In this document: positions 11,148 to 22,564 of the stretch, one piece after another | Position numbering within the stretch: the stretch's first letter is position 1 | How the letters are laid out: each line of letters begins with the position of its first letter | Assembly: GCF_921293095.1 (NCBI RefSeq) | Contig: NC_060251.1 | Coordinates: 92,924,566-92,988,565 of the forward strand | Source of the DNA: Ischnura elegans | Taxonomy: Eukaryota; Arthropoda; Insecta; Odonata; Coenagrionidae | DNA length: 64,000 nt | Direction: 5' to 3' | Made by a program: the position numbers and the translations under genes | Notes under the pieces: generated by a model | The model's database searches: none | What the model was told of the DNA's origin: nothing | What the model saw: only the letters and a program-made list of their open reading frames with translations

Positions 11148-11318
11148 ATTTGGGTATACTTTTCTCGGGAATTCCACCGGGTTAAAAACTCCATTTTTAC
11201 GGACGATTCGTTTTACATTTGTATGCCCTGAGGATGGTTCCCGAGTCGGAGCTAGAAACGTCGGCAAAAATGGAGTTTTTAACTCGGTGAGAATCCCGAG
11301 AAAAGTTTAAGCACATAC
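11148..11318. repeat. Fold-back element with 'gaggatggttcccgagtcgg' loop
   Basis: The left arm (acttttctcgggaattc ... gggttaaaaactccattttt) and right arm (aaaaatggagtttttaactc ... gaatcccgagaaaagt) are nearly complementary. The loop has ctgaggatggttcccgagtc and gaaacgtcggc, the same motif class as at 1.66-2.0 kb. Confidence 0.6.
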
Positions 11319-12000
11319 TGGGAAGAATGTTGGGTGCGTGGGGTAGGGAAAGGAAGAGAAGAGAATTTGTAGACAAAATGAAAGGGAGTAGGCCTTATCG
11401 TGAAATGAAGAGTGTCATCCAATTGGCAAGGATGAGCGTAAAGTACATTCTTTTACATGCTTACGAATTGTTCCACTATTTTTTAAAAATTTTCAATTTA
11501 ATTAACAGAAGGCAACATTAGGCATAAGAGAATAGGCCCAAGCAAAACGGAGAAACTATCACTTACGTGGAACATAAATTATAGTGTTTTATAGTTTTGA
11601 TGATATTCTAATAAACGTCAGTCATTTTATTATTACAAAAAATTACGATTTCATTTTCATAATTACAGAACCAAAAAACCTTTAATACCGAATGTGACCG
11701 AAATTGGACCATTATTTCTTACTTTAGCCAACTTTTTTCCATTCCAGACCACTGTGTGGCGGAGTGTTCAGCAACAGACTCGAGATGCATAGGCCGGATA
11801 AGTATCAGCCCCTATTATTACCAACCATTAGGCTGTTCTCGCTAATCACGGAAAATGCGCTTCAAATGGCAGTCTTTTCATGGCATTATGCATACGGTAA
11901 ATGGCATTGTTCAATAAAGTTCAGTTCATCGCACAAAATCTGGCACACACTAATTATATGCGAAAATTCAATTTCATTTAAAAGTATTTATGCACTAGGG

Positions 12001-12221
12001 CAGGTGTTGGTAACTTGTGGATCGCGAGCCGCATGTGGCTCTTTGACGTTAAATTGCGGCCTTCCAGGTCCACGCGCAAAAAATAATAATATTATTATTA
12101 TTTTCAGACACACAAAAAATATAGTAAACAGGATAGAAAAATGATTGTAGGAAGGAGAGAGGATAAAGCGTCCCTATAACAAATTTTGGTCCCTCCGTCT
12201 CAAAAGGTTGCCGACCCCCTG
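12001..12221. mobile_element. Non-autonomous hAT element (221 bp)
   Basis: It starts CAGGTGTTGGTAACTTGTGG and ends AAAAGGTTGCCGACCCCCTG, with ends related to the widespread 'CAGGGGTCGGCAACC' hAT type. It is flanked by cactaggg and cattaggg, an 8-bp duplication with one mismatch. It also contains gcgagccgcatgtggctc, as in related elements. Confidence 0.75.
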
Positions 12222-12339
12222 CATTAGGGGAAGCATTACTACTGTTTAAGACGCGATTTATGGCCATCATTACTAGAGAACAATAAAAAGTATCGTGGCT
12301 ACGAACAGCATTCTTGCGGCAGAGCTCGAGAAACCCATA

Positions 12340-12930
12340 CATTAATGTACGTTCGTACGGCTTATTTTTTGGACTCCTTATATTCCATTTAAAAACATCA
12401 ACGCCTTATACTATTCTGGAGAAGAATAACCAGATAAATGATAAAGAAAAACATTACGATCGACGTGTTTTTAGAACGACGCACAGAAATATTATTTAAA
12501 ATGGCATAAAGCGTTCCATGAGCCATCAGCAGCAATTACTTGATAAATATGATAATTATCATATACAAATTTACGGTAATGACCAAATATTATTATTATC
12601 CCATATAGCATAATATACGAAATAGCTCATAGTATTCCCAATAACAATTCAATAATCAATGATTTATATTCGCACGGATTAATTTATGGGCAAATTATCT
12701 TCCATTAAAACATCAATGCCTTATTGTATACTAGGGAAATATGGAAAATATCCAAACAAAGGCAAATAAAATTCATTCCGATCAACTAGTTCTTTGAACA
12801 AGGTGTTAATATATAGAAGATAAAAAAATACACATAATGCTTCATGAGCAATCGGAAGCGATTAGATAACAGCTAAGATAATTATTACGTAGACATCTAC
12901 GGCACTAACTAAATATTAGCAGCCCAAATA
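12340..12930. repeat. Two diverged tandem copies of a ~318-bp unit
   Basis: Copy 1 (about 12,340-12,610) and copy 2 (about 12,660-12,930) share ordered phrases: cg(t/c)acgg, aaaacatcaa(c/t)gcctta, tcatgagc(c/a)atc and taaatattagca / caaatattatta. Both are non-coding and AT-rich. This looks like an old tandem duplication or satellite remnant. Confidence 0.5.
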
Positions 12931-13474
12931 AAGTCATTAATAAATGTTTGTAGTACCAGTAGAGGTACATACGCAAAAATATACCGTCATTACAAACAGA
13001 TGACAATCGACTTTAGGATGTTCCGGCCTGTGCGTATCGGAGGCTACGGTCCGCGTAACACATTCTCCATGGGAAGAGTCGTTCGTTCAACTCTCGTCAC
13101 CTGTTGGATGCTGGGAAATCCGCGAGGAAGAAAACGAGAGAAAGAAAAACATCAAGAGAGGTGGATGGGAGACTACGGGATTACGTCATCTTCGAGAGAA
13201 CATTTTTCCTCCTGGCGTCCACACAAAGGTGGACGGATACAGAAGGAAACACACTTGCGGTTCCCACAGCGATCTGTAAACGCTGGTGAGCGCTGACCCG
13301 GGTTACATTTCGTCATGGGAACGGAAGTCGGCGCCAGCTTTGTTTAACATTTTTCGAAAATGTAGGTGTTCTACTGGGTGACCACCTGAATACGAAAACC
13401 ATAGCGTCGTATCACCTACACCACTTCCACAAATTGCACGCATTTGCAATTACTGACGATGCTATTCATCGGAG

Positions 13475-13763
13475 CAGGGGCGCAGCCAGGAATTAAGGCT
13501 GGGGGGGTTTAGGTGCAACTAATACCGGGATGTTTGGGGGTGTGGAATACCCACCAGGATAAGCGGTAGGTGCGAGATTAATAAATTGCGGAATGTTAAG
13601 ATAAATGGTGAGTTTTACGGCTTTCTGAGGGATATTTTATTAATCCTTACACTATTCTATTAGTACTATCAATCCAATTAAGTTAAATGGATTAAACTTA
13701 AGCATTTTTCTGAGCTCTGAGGGGGTTTTAACCCCCAAACACCCTCCTCTCGCTGCGCCACTG
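13475..13763. mobile_element. Non-autonomous hAT element (289 bp), sister of 23,487-23,800
   Basis: It starts CAGGGGCGCAGCCAGGAATT and ends CTCGCTGCGCCACTG. The interior (gggtttaggtgcaacta, gggatattttattaatcctt) matches the copy at 23.5 kb. The flanks catcggag and aatcggaa are an eroded 8-bp duplication. Confidence 0.75.
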
Positions 13764-14244
13764 AATCGGAAAGGGTTACGGGATATGCACCGCGCGTGTC
13801 CGTCTTTGCAGACAACAGTTTCGCCGGCATTGCAGTTGACTTCTTCAGTTCGATGAAGGGCAGAGAGAGAGGTGATATGGACCGTCTTTTGCAGCGCAAC
13901 CATGATTATGGTTTCGAGAGAGTGCAAAATGACCCGAAGGATACCAACACTTGAAATGATTATCCCAGGTCCTTTCCTATATCCAATTCCATAAATAAGA
14001 AAGCAGGTAAAAACATAATTTTTGGAAGAACTGTACGTAGAGTCTCGCACAGAAAAGTCTTACCTCCCAGGTGAGGAAATTATTTTGATTCCCAGCTTGT
14101 CGCTGATCCACGCACCCATAGCGGGAAATAGAAAACGCTGACAATAAACTTAGAGTGGAGACCTTGAAAGGATCGACGCTGGTCGACAAAGTGTTTTTAT
14201 TTTTAGGGTCCCGTCGGGGGAGGCGTTGCACATCCTCCACAAAG

Positions 14245-14679
14245 TAGTGCCCCGTTCAGATTACGACTGTGCGAGCGATCGTCCTAACGATAGTTGGCCG
14301 AACTAGCAATGTGAATACATCTCCTGACAATAGTTCACGTAGTTCCGAACGTTGCCACTTTACGATGGTCAGGCGCTGGGAAACCGGAAAAGGAAGCGAC
14401 AATAGAAAAACGAAAAGTTCGTGAAGCTCCCTTCGCTCTATTTTTTCATGAATTTGCCCAAGTAAGGAAGAATATGGGCGGAAGAAAAATTATTCGTTAA
14501 ATACACGTTGAACAAAGTAATATCTTGACCCTGCATACCTTAACAGCCTTGCTAACAGTCAATTTCTCATTTACTTTAAATGTCAGCACTAGAGGGCAGC
14601 ACAGATTTTAACCATCGTTGTGTGAATGCACGATAGTACCAACGATTGCTGGAACAATCATAATCTGAACGAGGCAGTG
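14245..14679. mobile_element. MITE-like element with ~45-bp imperfect inverted ends
   Basis: The left end tagtgccccgttcagatta + cgactgt and the right end aatcataatctgaacgaggca are inverted and continue with the 'acgatag' segments. The interior has no ORF of note. Superfamily unknown. Confidence 0.5.
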
Positions 14680-14689
14680 GAACAAAGAT

Positions 14690-15560
14690 CATTCCTGCCC
14701 AAGAGAAGATAGGTACAAAAAAAGGAAGTTGCCTACTCTATTTCCAAAGGAGTGGGGTGCATCATCTTTTTTACCATTGAGTTAGCAATCTAAACGCTTT
14801 ATTTTCCCTGATTTTGCTCCGCAAAGGTTCGATTCAATTTTGTAATTTATAAAATAAGTCCTACGATGACGATTGCTCTAAATAAATTTCATGGGAAATT
14901 TGGCCACTTGCCAATTTAGTCACCTCATAGGATTAAATATTGTTGTTGAACTATCGAAGGAGGAAAATTCACGGATCGTCACATTATGGGTTACCTTCAG
15001 TGGTGTGTTGCTTGACCGATGAATATTAGGTAATATTGTAGCAATAATGGTGGGTCCACATAATAGAACAGCTCGTTTCGCCGAAATGTGCTCACCGATA
15101 AATATATAGATTTTGCCATTAAATGGGACCCTGAACCCAAAAAAATTGCATTGTAATCATATTTTGAACTTCAATGATTGCACAATATACAAAATCCCAT
15201 GCAATCTCACAGGATAACGATATTTACATTGATTGAATATCCCATATGGAATGTGCCAAGTGACCCACCCTAGAGAGTTGCTATGGGTGGTTCTGCGTTG
15301 TCTCAAAGCAAGTGCTGAATATTTGTGCCATCAATGGAGACAATGTGCTTTCAAAATTGTATTGTGTGGTATGAATATTTGGAGGTGGTGGGAGTTCAAC
15401 ATATGGACGCCGCGCGCTCGTTTCATGCCATCATTCAAGCGAAATTAGAATGTTCTAAAGGCCGTTTTACCCAGTCTGGGGTGTATACGAAGGCGCAGTC
15501 AAAATTGAGTCGTGTAAAGCGGTGTTTATTAGAGAAAGCGAGGACATGCATTGCAAACCT
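14690..15560. other. No recognisable feature
   Basis: It contains one open frame of 108 codons (15,325-15,651, plus) that runs into the downstream repeat and matches no family I recognise. Splice, domain and codon signals are absent. Confidence 0.3.
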
Positions 15561-15564
15561 CCCT

Positions 15565-16160
15565 ATTAGGTTGGTTTCCTATTATTTTGTATTGCCTAAA
15601 TCGAAAGATTATTACTCCTGGAGTACGTATTTCACGCTATTAGATTTTTAAATGACGACATCTATTTTTCGCGATTAAATGAAAAGTGAAAATTTTCAGG
15701 CGCGCGAAAACGCGACGGCTAAGTATGAATGCCGGGAAAACTCCGCGTGACGTCGTTCTGGTTCCCGCTGCCGCAAGTGAGGTGACCTTGGGGCGAGGCT
15801 CTGAGCGCTGATACGACCCAGGCTGCTAGCAGGTAGCAGAGTACCCTGACAGCAGGTAGCGCTTGGCTTGAATAAGGATTATTAATATCTTATCAAACGA
15901 AGGAAACTTTCCGACCATAGGCAGTTTTAATAGGTGATTATTGAGGAATGTTTCCCTGAGCTCTGTGCCTCATGCATGCATTGGTAACCTCAGACGATGT
16001 AAAACTCCTATCTACTGGTATTGAATCTAGGTCCCTGTGACGTCACGTGGAGTGGCATGGGCGCCAATCTGGCCTTTTTCAAATGAGGATAAAATTGACC
16101 ATTGCCATTCGTCTAAACCGGTATTTCTAAAACCAAATAATTTGTATATTATGAATATAA
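15565..16160 (+). mobile_element. 668-bp TIR family, copy A (3' truncated)
   Basis: It begins with ggttggtttcctattatttt and runs collinear with copies B and C through tgacgtcacgtggagtggca to aaataatttgtatattatga, then diverges. It lacks the right terminal repeat. The shared short frame starting MTSRGV is sequence conservation within the family, not evidence of a gene. Confidence 0.75.
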
Positions 16161-17090
16161 TGAGGCAATCCAACCGGAGACGGAACATTATATGTAATTG
16201 GATCACAATCGACACATTGCTATTGGAATGTGCGAATAAATATCGAAGAAAAACTGGTCCTTCCGATGGTTGCGGTGGCTGATATTGTCAGTAGATGGTG
16301 TTGTGAACATCCACATGAACAGATGAGTATCGACAAGGTTAAATGTATAACGAGAGGAGAAAGGTGAGTATGTTGACTAGTAACTAAAAAAAATATAACA
16401 GGCACTCGTCGCACTTTCTTTTTCGGAATTCCTATTCAATAGAATTCACACAGGCACCCGTGTGACTGAAATGGTATAATTTCGAGAATACATGCTTGAT
16501 ATTAAACTGCGCCCACAAGGGAAGATAACCAAAGGTCACCTCCAGATCGCGTTTCAAATCCGCAGTATGATAGAAAATGTAATTTTAAGTGATACGTGTT
16601 TTTGCTCAAGCGTCCAATGGACCTTAGTTTCCGAGGTTTTCGATCGAAAGAACAAGACAAGCGCCCACATATATGCAATAAGTAATACATAAGCACCGCA
16701 AAACAGTGGCAATGTAGGCTTCCTCGGGTCTAGCAAAGGAAGACGAGTACTTATATGTACTTATAAATGGATTTTAAAGAAATCTTGGCTCTCCTTCTCC
16801 ATCGGGAGCTTTACCTTCTATGGAGGCGGAGGTGAGGGGGGTAATTTTCCAGAGTAAATGAACATGTACGCAAACGCTATCCTCGGAATCGGCCGATTAT
16901 TACGTGATGTGAGTTTAAGCCATTTCAGTCTCGCCAAATCCGTAGAACCCGATCATCACTCATGAATGAATTTACTCTGAGGTAGCCTAGATACCTAGAG
17001 TATTCTAAGGGGAATCCGTGACCTGCGCCAGGTCTTATCAAAACTAACCGCTTTGATCACCTGACTACGTATCTCATTCCGTCTAACATA

Positions 17091-17615
17091 CGAGCTGTGT
17101 TCAGAAAATAACGGCAACTAAATTTTTAAATTTCTCGCGAGTTTGGAGAGTCCGACTGTCTAAAACGTTTAAATTGAGTTGGTATAAATGCCCCAGAAAT
17201 AGGATAAATTTTTCAGCTGTTTTCATTGCTTACTTTGTCTGCGGCAGCCGCTAAGTTAGACGTGTTTTTATGCGCTCGGTATTTTCAGCTCACACTTCAT
17301 TGCATGTTCGTGAATTTTTGGCCAAAAACAACACTACACACGGATCCGTGTGATTTTTCCTATTTTCAAATGCAAAGAGAACCTGAAGGGCCATCGTTTT
17401 ACTCGCATGGATGGAATTAAAATGAATTGCTTGCAGAGATAATGGCTATCCTAAAAATCGAGTTTGAGAAGAGTTTCGAGGATTGGAAGAAGTTCTGATA
17501 TAAATGCTTTACATCTAATGGGGGTTATATTGAAGGCGACAACATTAATGTAGACGAACAAATGAATATATTTTACAAAAAACTAAAATTTCCGTTATTT
17601 TCTGAACACTCCTCT
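17091..17615 (+). mobile_element. Internally deleted Tc1/mariner element
   Basis: The ends CGAGCTGTGTTCAGAAAATA and TATTTTCTGAACACTCCTC, with acgg inside, are roughly 25-bp inverted repeats, each flanked by TA. The interior keeps two pieces of a mariner-type transposase in different frames: VREFLAKNN and a C-terminal FEDWKKF then GGYIEGDNINV. The D,D34D catalytic region is largely missing, so it cannot move itself. Confidence 0.78.
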
Positions 17616-18038
17616 TACCTAATGGCTGCATTCCACTACCTCTCCCTTAAAATTCTGGTAAAAAAACCCGTACACCTCATAAACCTCTTCTAAGTCACAC
17701 CGTTTTCATAAAAAACAGTCACCTAAATCCCAATCCGATTATCTTAACTACCCACGGCACCGTAGTAATACCTTCCAAAAGTCATTCAAAGTTACTGCAG
17801 CTAAACTGCGGAAATTTTTACCGATTAATGTAAAGAATGAGCAATATTTGTGCGTTTATTCAAGAAATATTTTCACACAACGTTGACGTGCCAATGAGCT
17901 TTCCTTTCGTACAATCTATTAGTATAGTAGTGTCATTAATTATTATGGGGCCAAAAATATGGTTTAATCGCGGTTGGATTTACCGCATACTTCGCGTTCG
18001 TATCTATTGTTTACTCCACGAGAGATCCTGAGTAATCG

Positions 18039-18530
18039 GTGATCCCAAAGTATTTCACGAACTCGGCATTCTCGGATCCTGTCGCCCTGGAGAACTCGCG
18101 TAACATTTTGGAAACGCTCCACTTTTTATCGCTACTTTTCATCACGCAGCTGGCCGCCCTCAGGATGAGATTAGTGAATGTAAGGGACACAAAAGCGAGG
18201 AAGAGGCCAAGAAAGAGAGGGCGTAAGTGGGGGCGAGGTGACGGCAAGAGGGAATTCCCCAGCGGCCTTCCTCGTCCGCTTCAAGTTCTCTGTCGAGACC
18301 TCCTTCCGGGCGCGGCTGAGTCATCCCGCGAGGCACGCCCAACACGAGAGCATTCAACCTTACGGACGCTCGCTGCCGTCGGCAAACCGCGGAAAGAAAT
18401 TCTCGTGTCATCCTTTGTACGAACATGCACAACGCTGGTGAGGCATACCGGATACATAATCCCACGAGTATTACAAAAGAGGATCCTCATGTGGGCCTCA
18501 AAAATTAATTGTCAACCGCCGTGCATTTAA
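18039..18530. other. GC-rich block with overlapping open frames
   Basis: It is locally CpG-rich in AT-rich surroundings. The longest frame is 163 codons (plus) with overlapping frames on the minus strand. One minus frame (18,247-18,011) starts with a hydrophobic LFLGLFLAFVSLTF segment that could be a signal peptide, but no family is recognised. It may be an exon, a promoter island or chance. Confidence 0.25.
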
Positions 18531-19101
18531 ATGTATTTCAAAAGTTGCCACTCGCGTCGTTGACAGACAAAATGATCCGAGTTTCACGGGGAAATAAGGT
18601 GTAATTAAGGGTTTTAACCGAAATTTTTATACATGAAGATGTGAGATATGAAATTCATAAAAGCCCAATCCTATTCCTCGTAATTGCAAACATAATACAG
18701 CAAAATATTGGAAAAAAAAGTGGATCGAATTGCATTCATCACCGCGCCGCGGAAATTTTTGAAAACCGATTAAAATGCGACCGAAGTGGCAACAGCGATC
18801 AGCGTTTTATGGGATGGAATCCCATATCATCAATGCAGTCATCTTGCAAATTCCATCCGCCGCGGAAGTCGAGGGCAAGGAGTCTACATAGAGGGAGCAC
18901 CATTCTGTCCCTGTTTTCTGGTAGTCTTCCGTGGCGTTCAGAATCTCCCCATTTCCCACCGTAACCTCTGACAACAAAACGCGGCAAAAAACCGGGAAAT
19001 GGAGAGATCCACGAACTATTCCGTCCCGTTGAAGATTGGTTTTTGTTACCACTTGGGGCGCTTTCTAATCAATTTCCACAAAGGTCCGTATCCCGGCGAT
19101 G

Positions 19102-19769
19102 AATAGAGTGGTTTCCTATTATTTTTTATTGCCTAAATCGAAAGATTATTACTCCTGGAGTACGTATTTCACGGTTTTAGATTTTTATATGACGATATCT
19201 ATTTTTCACGGTTAAATGAAAAGTGAAAATTTTCAAGCGCGCGAAAACGCGATGCGTAAGTATGAATGCCGGGAAATCTCTCCGTGTGACGTATTTCTGG
19301 TTCCCGCTGCCGCCCTGTGAGGTGACCTTGAGGCGAGACTTAGCGCTGATACGACGCAGGCTGCTAGCGGGTAGCTCAGTTCCTTGCTGGCTGGTAGCGC
19401 TAGGCTTAAATAAGGATTATTAATGCCTTATCAAATGAAGAAAACTTTCCGACCTTAGCCAGTTTTAATAAGTGATTATTAAGACATGTTTCCCTGAGCT
19501 CTGCGCCTCATGCATGCATTGGTAACCTCAGACGATGTATAACTCCTATCTTCTCGTATAGAAACTAGGTCCCTGTGACGTCACGTGGAGTGGCATCGAA
19601 TGGGCGCCAATCTGGCCCTTTTCAAATGAGGATAAAAATGGACCATTGCCATTCGTCTAAACCGGTATTTCTAAAACGAAATAATTTGTATATTATGAAT
19701 ACAGTAATGGTGGGTAACGAATCGCAATCAATGCCTTTCGTTTTCTTCGAAGAAGGAAACTACCCTATT
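19102..19769 (+). mobile_element. 668-bp TIR family, copy B (complete)
   Basis: It starts AATAGAGTGGTTTCCTATT and ends GAAGGAAACTACCCTATT, about 16-bp inverted termini. It has the same length as copy C, a clearly collinear sequence and the same TGACGTCACGTGG site at 19,576. There is no transposase, so it is a non-autonomous DNA transposon. The superfamily is not assigned because the target duplication is ambiguous. Confidence 0.78.
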
Positions 19770-19774
19770 AGAAG

Positions 19775-21490
19775 TGATCCATTTATTCTCACTATTAAAA
19801 TTATTCAAGAAGTCATTTTCTGAAGGAAAAAAACCAATATACTGGACGATTGCAAATGTTACACCGATATTCAAAAAGTAAAACAGACATGACCGAGGGA
19901 ACTATCGACCAATTTCATAAACATCGATCGTAGAGGATACTCTCGCACGTATCATTGTTAGTAATATCATGACTTTCCTGGGCAGTCGATTCTTCCAGCG
20001 TGGCTGTCAGCAGCGGCGTAGCGAGGGGGGAGGGGGGCGCAGGGATTCCTGACCCCCCTCCCCGAAATATAAAAACACAGGTACTATGCTTCATAAAAGA
20101 AAACAAAATATTGAAAAATAATGAATTTACGAAATATTTCTTTGATAAATGAAGTTTTTTCGATTTTGAAAAGTGTTTAAATTAGTTTAAACCCCTCTAC
20201 TTAGCACTCCGTTTTTCTAAAATTTTCCCCTTTGGTTTTGGACCCCCTCACCCCCCGAACGAAATTCCTGGCTACGGCACTGGCTGTCAGCACGGCTTCC
20301 GAAAAGGTAGATCATGCGTAACACAGCTCGCACTCTTTATTCATGGAGTTCTTAAATCTGGTGAATAGAAAATACAAGTTGATGCATTTCTTCTAAATTC
20401 TACGTAAGCTTTTGACAAGGTAAATCACAAAAAAGTTTTATGCAAATGATAGTCGTGAGGGTTAAAGGAAACAGAGGTAAACTGGGTACGCGACTTTCTA
20501 ATTGATATTAGCAAAGGGTATTTAATGGCGGCACTAGCTCTTTTGTAGTTAAAGAGACATCAGATGTCCCTCAAGAAGACGTGATCGGCCCCCTTTTGTT
20601 CATTACATACATAAATGACCACTTCTATCGAATTAACAATAAAATTCGTTCATTTGCCAACAAGGCTGTAATTTTGACGAAATTGGTGACCACTCTGACT
20701 TTTAAATTCCATCATCGGATGTAAACAATGTTGATGCGTGAAGCCAAGAGTGAGAATTATTACTTAATCTGAGCAAACTACACCAACTGCACCCCTGCAG
20801 TGCTTTAATCTGAGCAAATGTGCGGCGGATCATTTCTTGCGTACTTCGTCCAACTATTCTCAGGTGGATGGTGTCAAAATAAAGGCTACAGGTGAAGAAT
20901 CTCGAAGTTACGATAACTTCGATCCTATCGTGGCGAACACATAAAAGAAATATTTGTGACGGAGCCCTGAAGAAGCTAGGATTCGTCATGCGTGCTGTGA
21001 GAAGATTTTCGGATGAAGAAGTAAATGAGGGGTGATATTTCGCACTCGTCCGACCACACCTTGAATTTACAGCGGGTATATGGTATACGGCTCAGAAAGA
21101 CTTAATCCGTGAACTTATAAAAATACAAAAGACAGCTGCGCGAGTCGTCAAAAAGTGATTCGGACGTACAGAAAGCGTTACACAGATGTTGAGCACCGGG
21201 CTTAGATCTTTTGAGTGAGTGAAAAGAAATATCTTTCGCAGCGACACGGAGAACATCATATATGAACACAACTATATTTCCAGATCCGGCAGAAACGAGA
21301 GATATTTTGCCGAACGGATAGTTATGGATTACATTTTTTCCCGGAGAATAAAGGACTGAAATAAATTTCTGAGCGGAACTTCCTTGAAGCATTTCATTTT
21401 TATTTGCCAACGGCTGGTCTCGTCACCCCCCCCCACACGCCTATTGAGGCGGCTTGCGAGGTAGGTAGTATGAAGATTTAGATGAGTATT
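19775..21490 (+). pseudogene. Decayed CR1/Jockey-like LINE (RT to C-terminus), interrupted by hAT
   Basis: Pieces in changing frames follow LINE RT order: ANVTPIFKK and NYRPIS (19.85-19.91 kb), HGFRKGRSCVTQL then FDKVNHKK (20.29-20.43 kb), a 'VPQGDVIGPLLF'-like stretch (20.57-20.61 kb), LVRPHLEFTAGIWYTAQKD (21.04-21.1 kb) and IKIQKTAARVV. Many stops and frameshifts are present. A 272-bp hAT element splits the RT at 20,011. Confidence 0.75.
20011..20282. mobile_element. Non-autonomous hAT element (272 bp) inside the LINE, perfect 8-bp TSD
   Basis: It starts CAGCGGCGTAGCGAGGGG and ends AATTCCTGGCTACGGCACTG, the common 'CAGNGGCGTAGCCAGGAATT' terminus. It is flanked on both sides by gctgtcag (20,003-20,010; 20,283-20,290). 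The interior is AT-rich between G/C-rich subterminal runs. Confidence 0.85.
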
Positions 21491-21749
21491 TTCCCGTCAG
21501 TCAATATATTAACAAACGAGAAGAATAACATAAAATAGTTATGATGTTGATAGATCGTGTTCATGAATGTATTTGAAAGTAATTTTTACCCATAATGTAC
21601 TCCAAAGCTATTTTTAGATTTACCTTACATTTAGTGATCAAACATGAAAATCTGAATTCCACGCGCGCAGATCGAAAGCCAGCAGCATTAAATTCAAGCA
21701 TAGTAGGAAAGCTTTTGGTAGAACATGTTTCTTTACGCCCTAAGTGCCT

Positions 21750-21826
21750 AAACTAAACATTTTAATCATTATTTAATGCAATGGCTTTAAATAATGATTA
21801 AAATGCTGGTTTATATGTTAGTACTC
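21750..21826. repeat. Inverted repeat
   Basis: acattttaatcattatttaa and taaataatgattaaaatgct face each other across a loop of about 15 bases. This is a plain fold-back with no other feature. Confidence 0.45.
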
Positions 21827-21899
21827 CCAATTTGAGAAAATGTTCACAGCGATACCATCATTACAGGAGCGAAATTAAAAGTAATTGTAATCCTACAGA

Positions 21900-22560
21900 T
21901 TACTTTTTCAAAGAGTATTTTTTAAATTTAAATTAATTACAAATTTGACGTTATAACGCTAATTGATCCCGATAAGATTTTTTCAGTACTATTCCTATCT
22001 CTGGTTGTATTTCGGTAACTAATCGATCAGTTGTGGTAAAATAAACTAGAGATGAAAGAAATTTGTTTTTGGATTTCCTCAATGTCGCCAGGATCCAAGC
22101 CTTGCCTTCAAATTTTTTATCCGGCTTTATACGAAAAAGATACGGTTTTAGACGATATTTTGGACGCAGGCAAAACGGTAGTTTCACTTTGAAAGCTATT
22201 TTTTCTATAAATTCTCTACGAATTAACATAAGCTAGGGGACGACATGAATGAGGTCCCATTCCACCCCATAGGTAGTTCATTTTTGTTGCCACTTCGCTC
22301 GATTTTTAATCGGTTTAAAAAAAAGATCGCAGCGAGGCCATGAGGGTAGGGCGATCCAATTTTTTCTAATATTTATAGTATATTTTACGAGGGATAGCAT
22401 TAATAAGTCATGGATTTGACTACATACATCATGACGAACATTAATTTAGATTGACAGATCCAGTTAGTTTATTTTTACTGGATGAGTGTTTAAAAATTTA
22501 AAGTTAATTTATACTGGATGAGTGTTTAAAATGGCGTCAACATGTTGAAAATGTTGTAAA
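21900..22560. other. No gene recognised
   Basis: An open frame of 92 codons on the minus strand (22,229-21,951) is Lys/Leu-rich with no family match. The segment near 22,250-22,340 (gttgccacttcgctcgattt) loosely resembles 19,030-19,080 and may be a shared old repeat. Confidence 0.3.
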
Positions 22561-22564
22561 TAAT

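Noticed and set aside
15325-15651. 108-codon open frame as a gene
   Set aside because: The last part lies inside 668-bp copy A and the rest has no family match or splice support.
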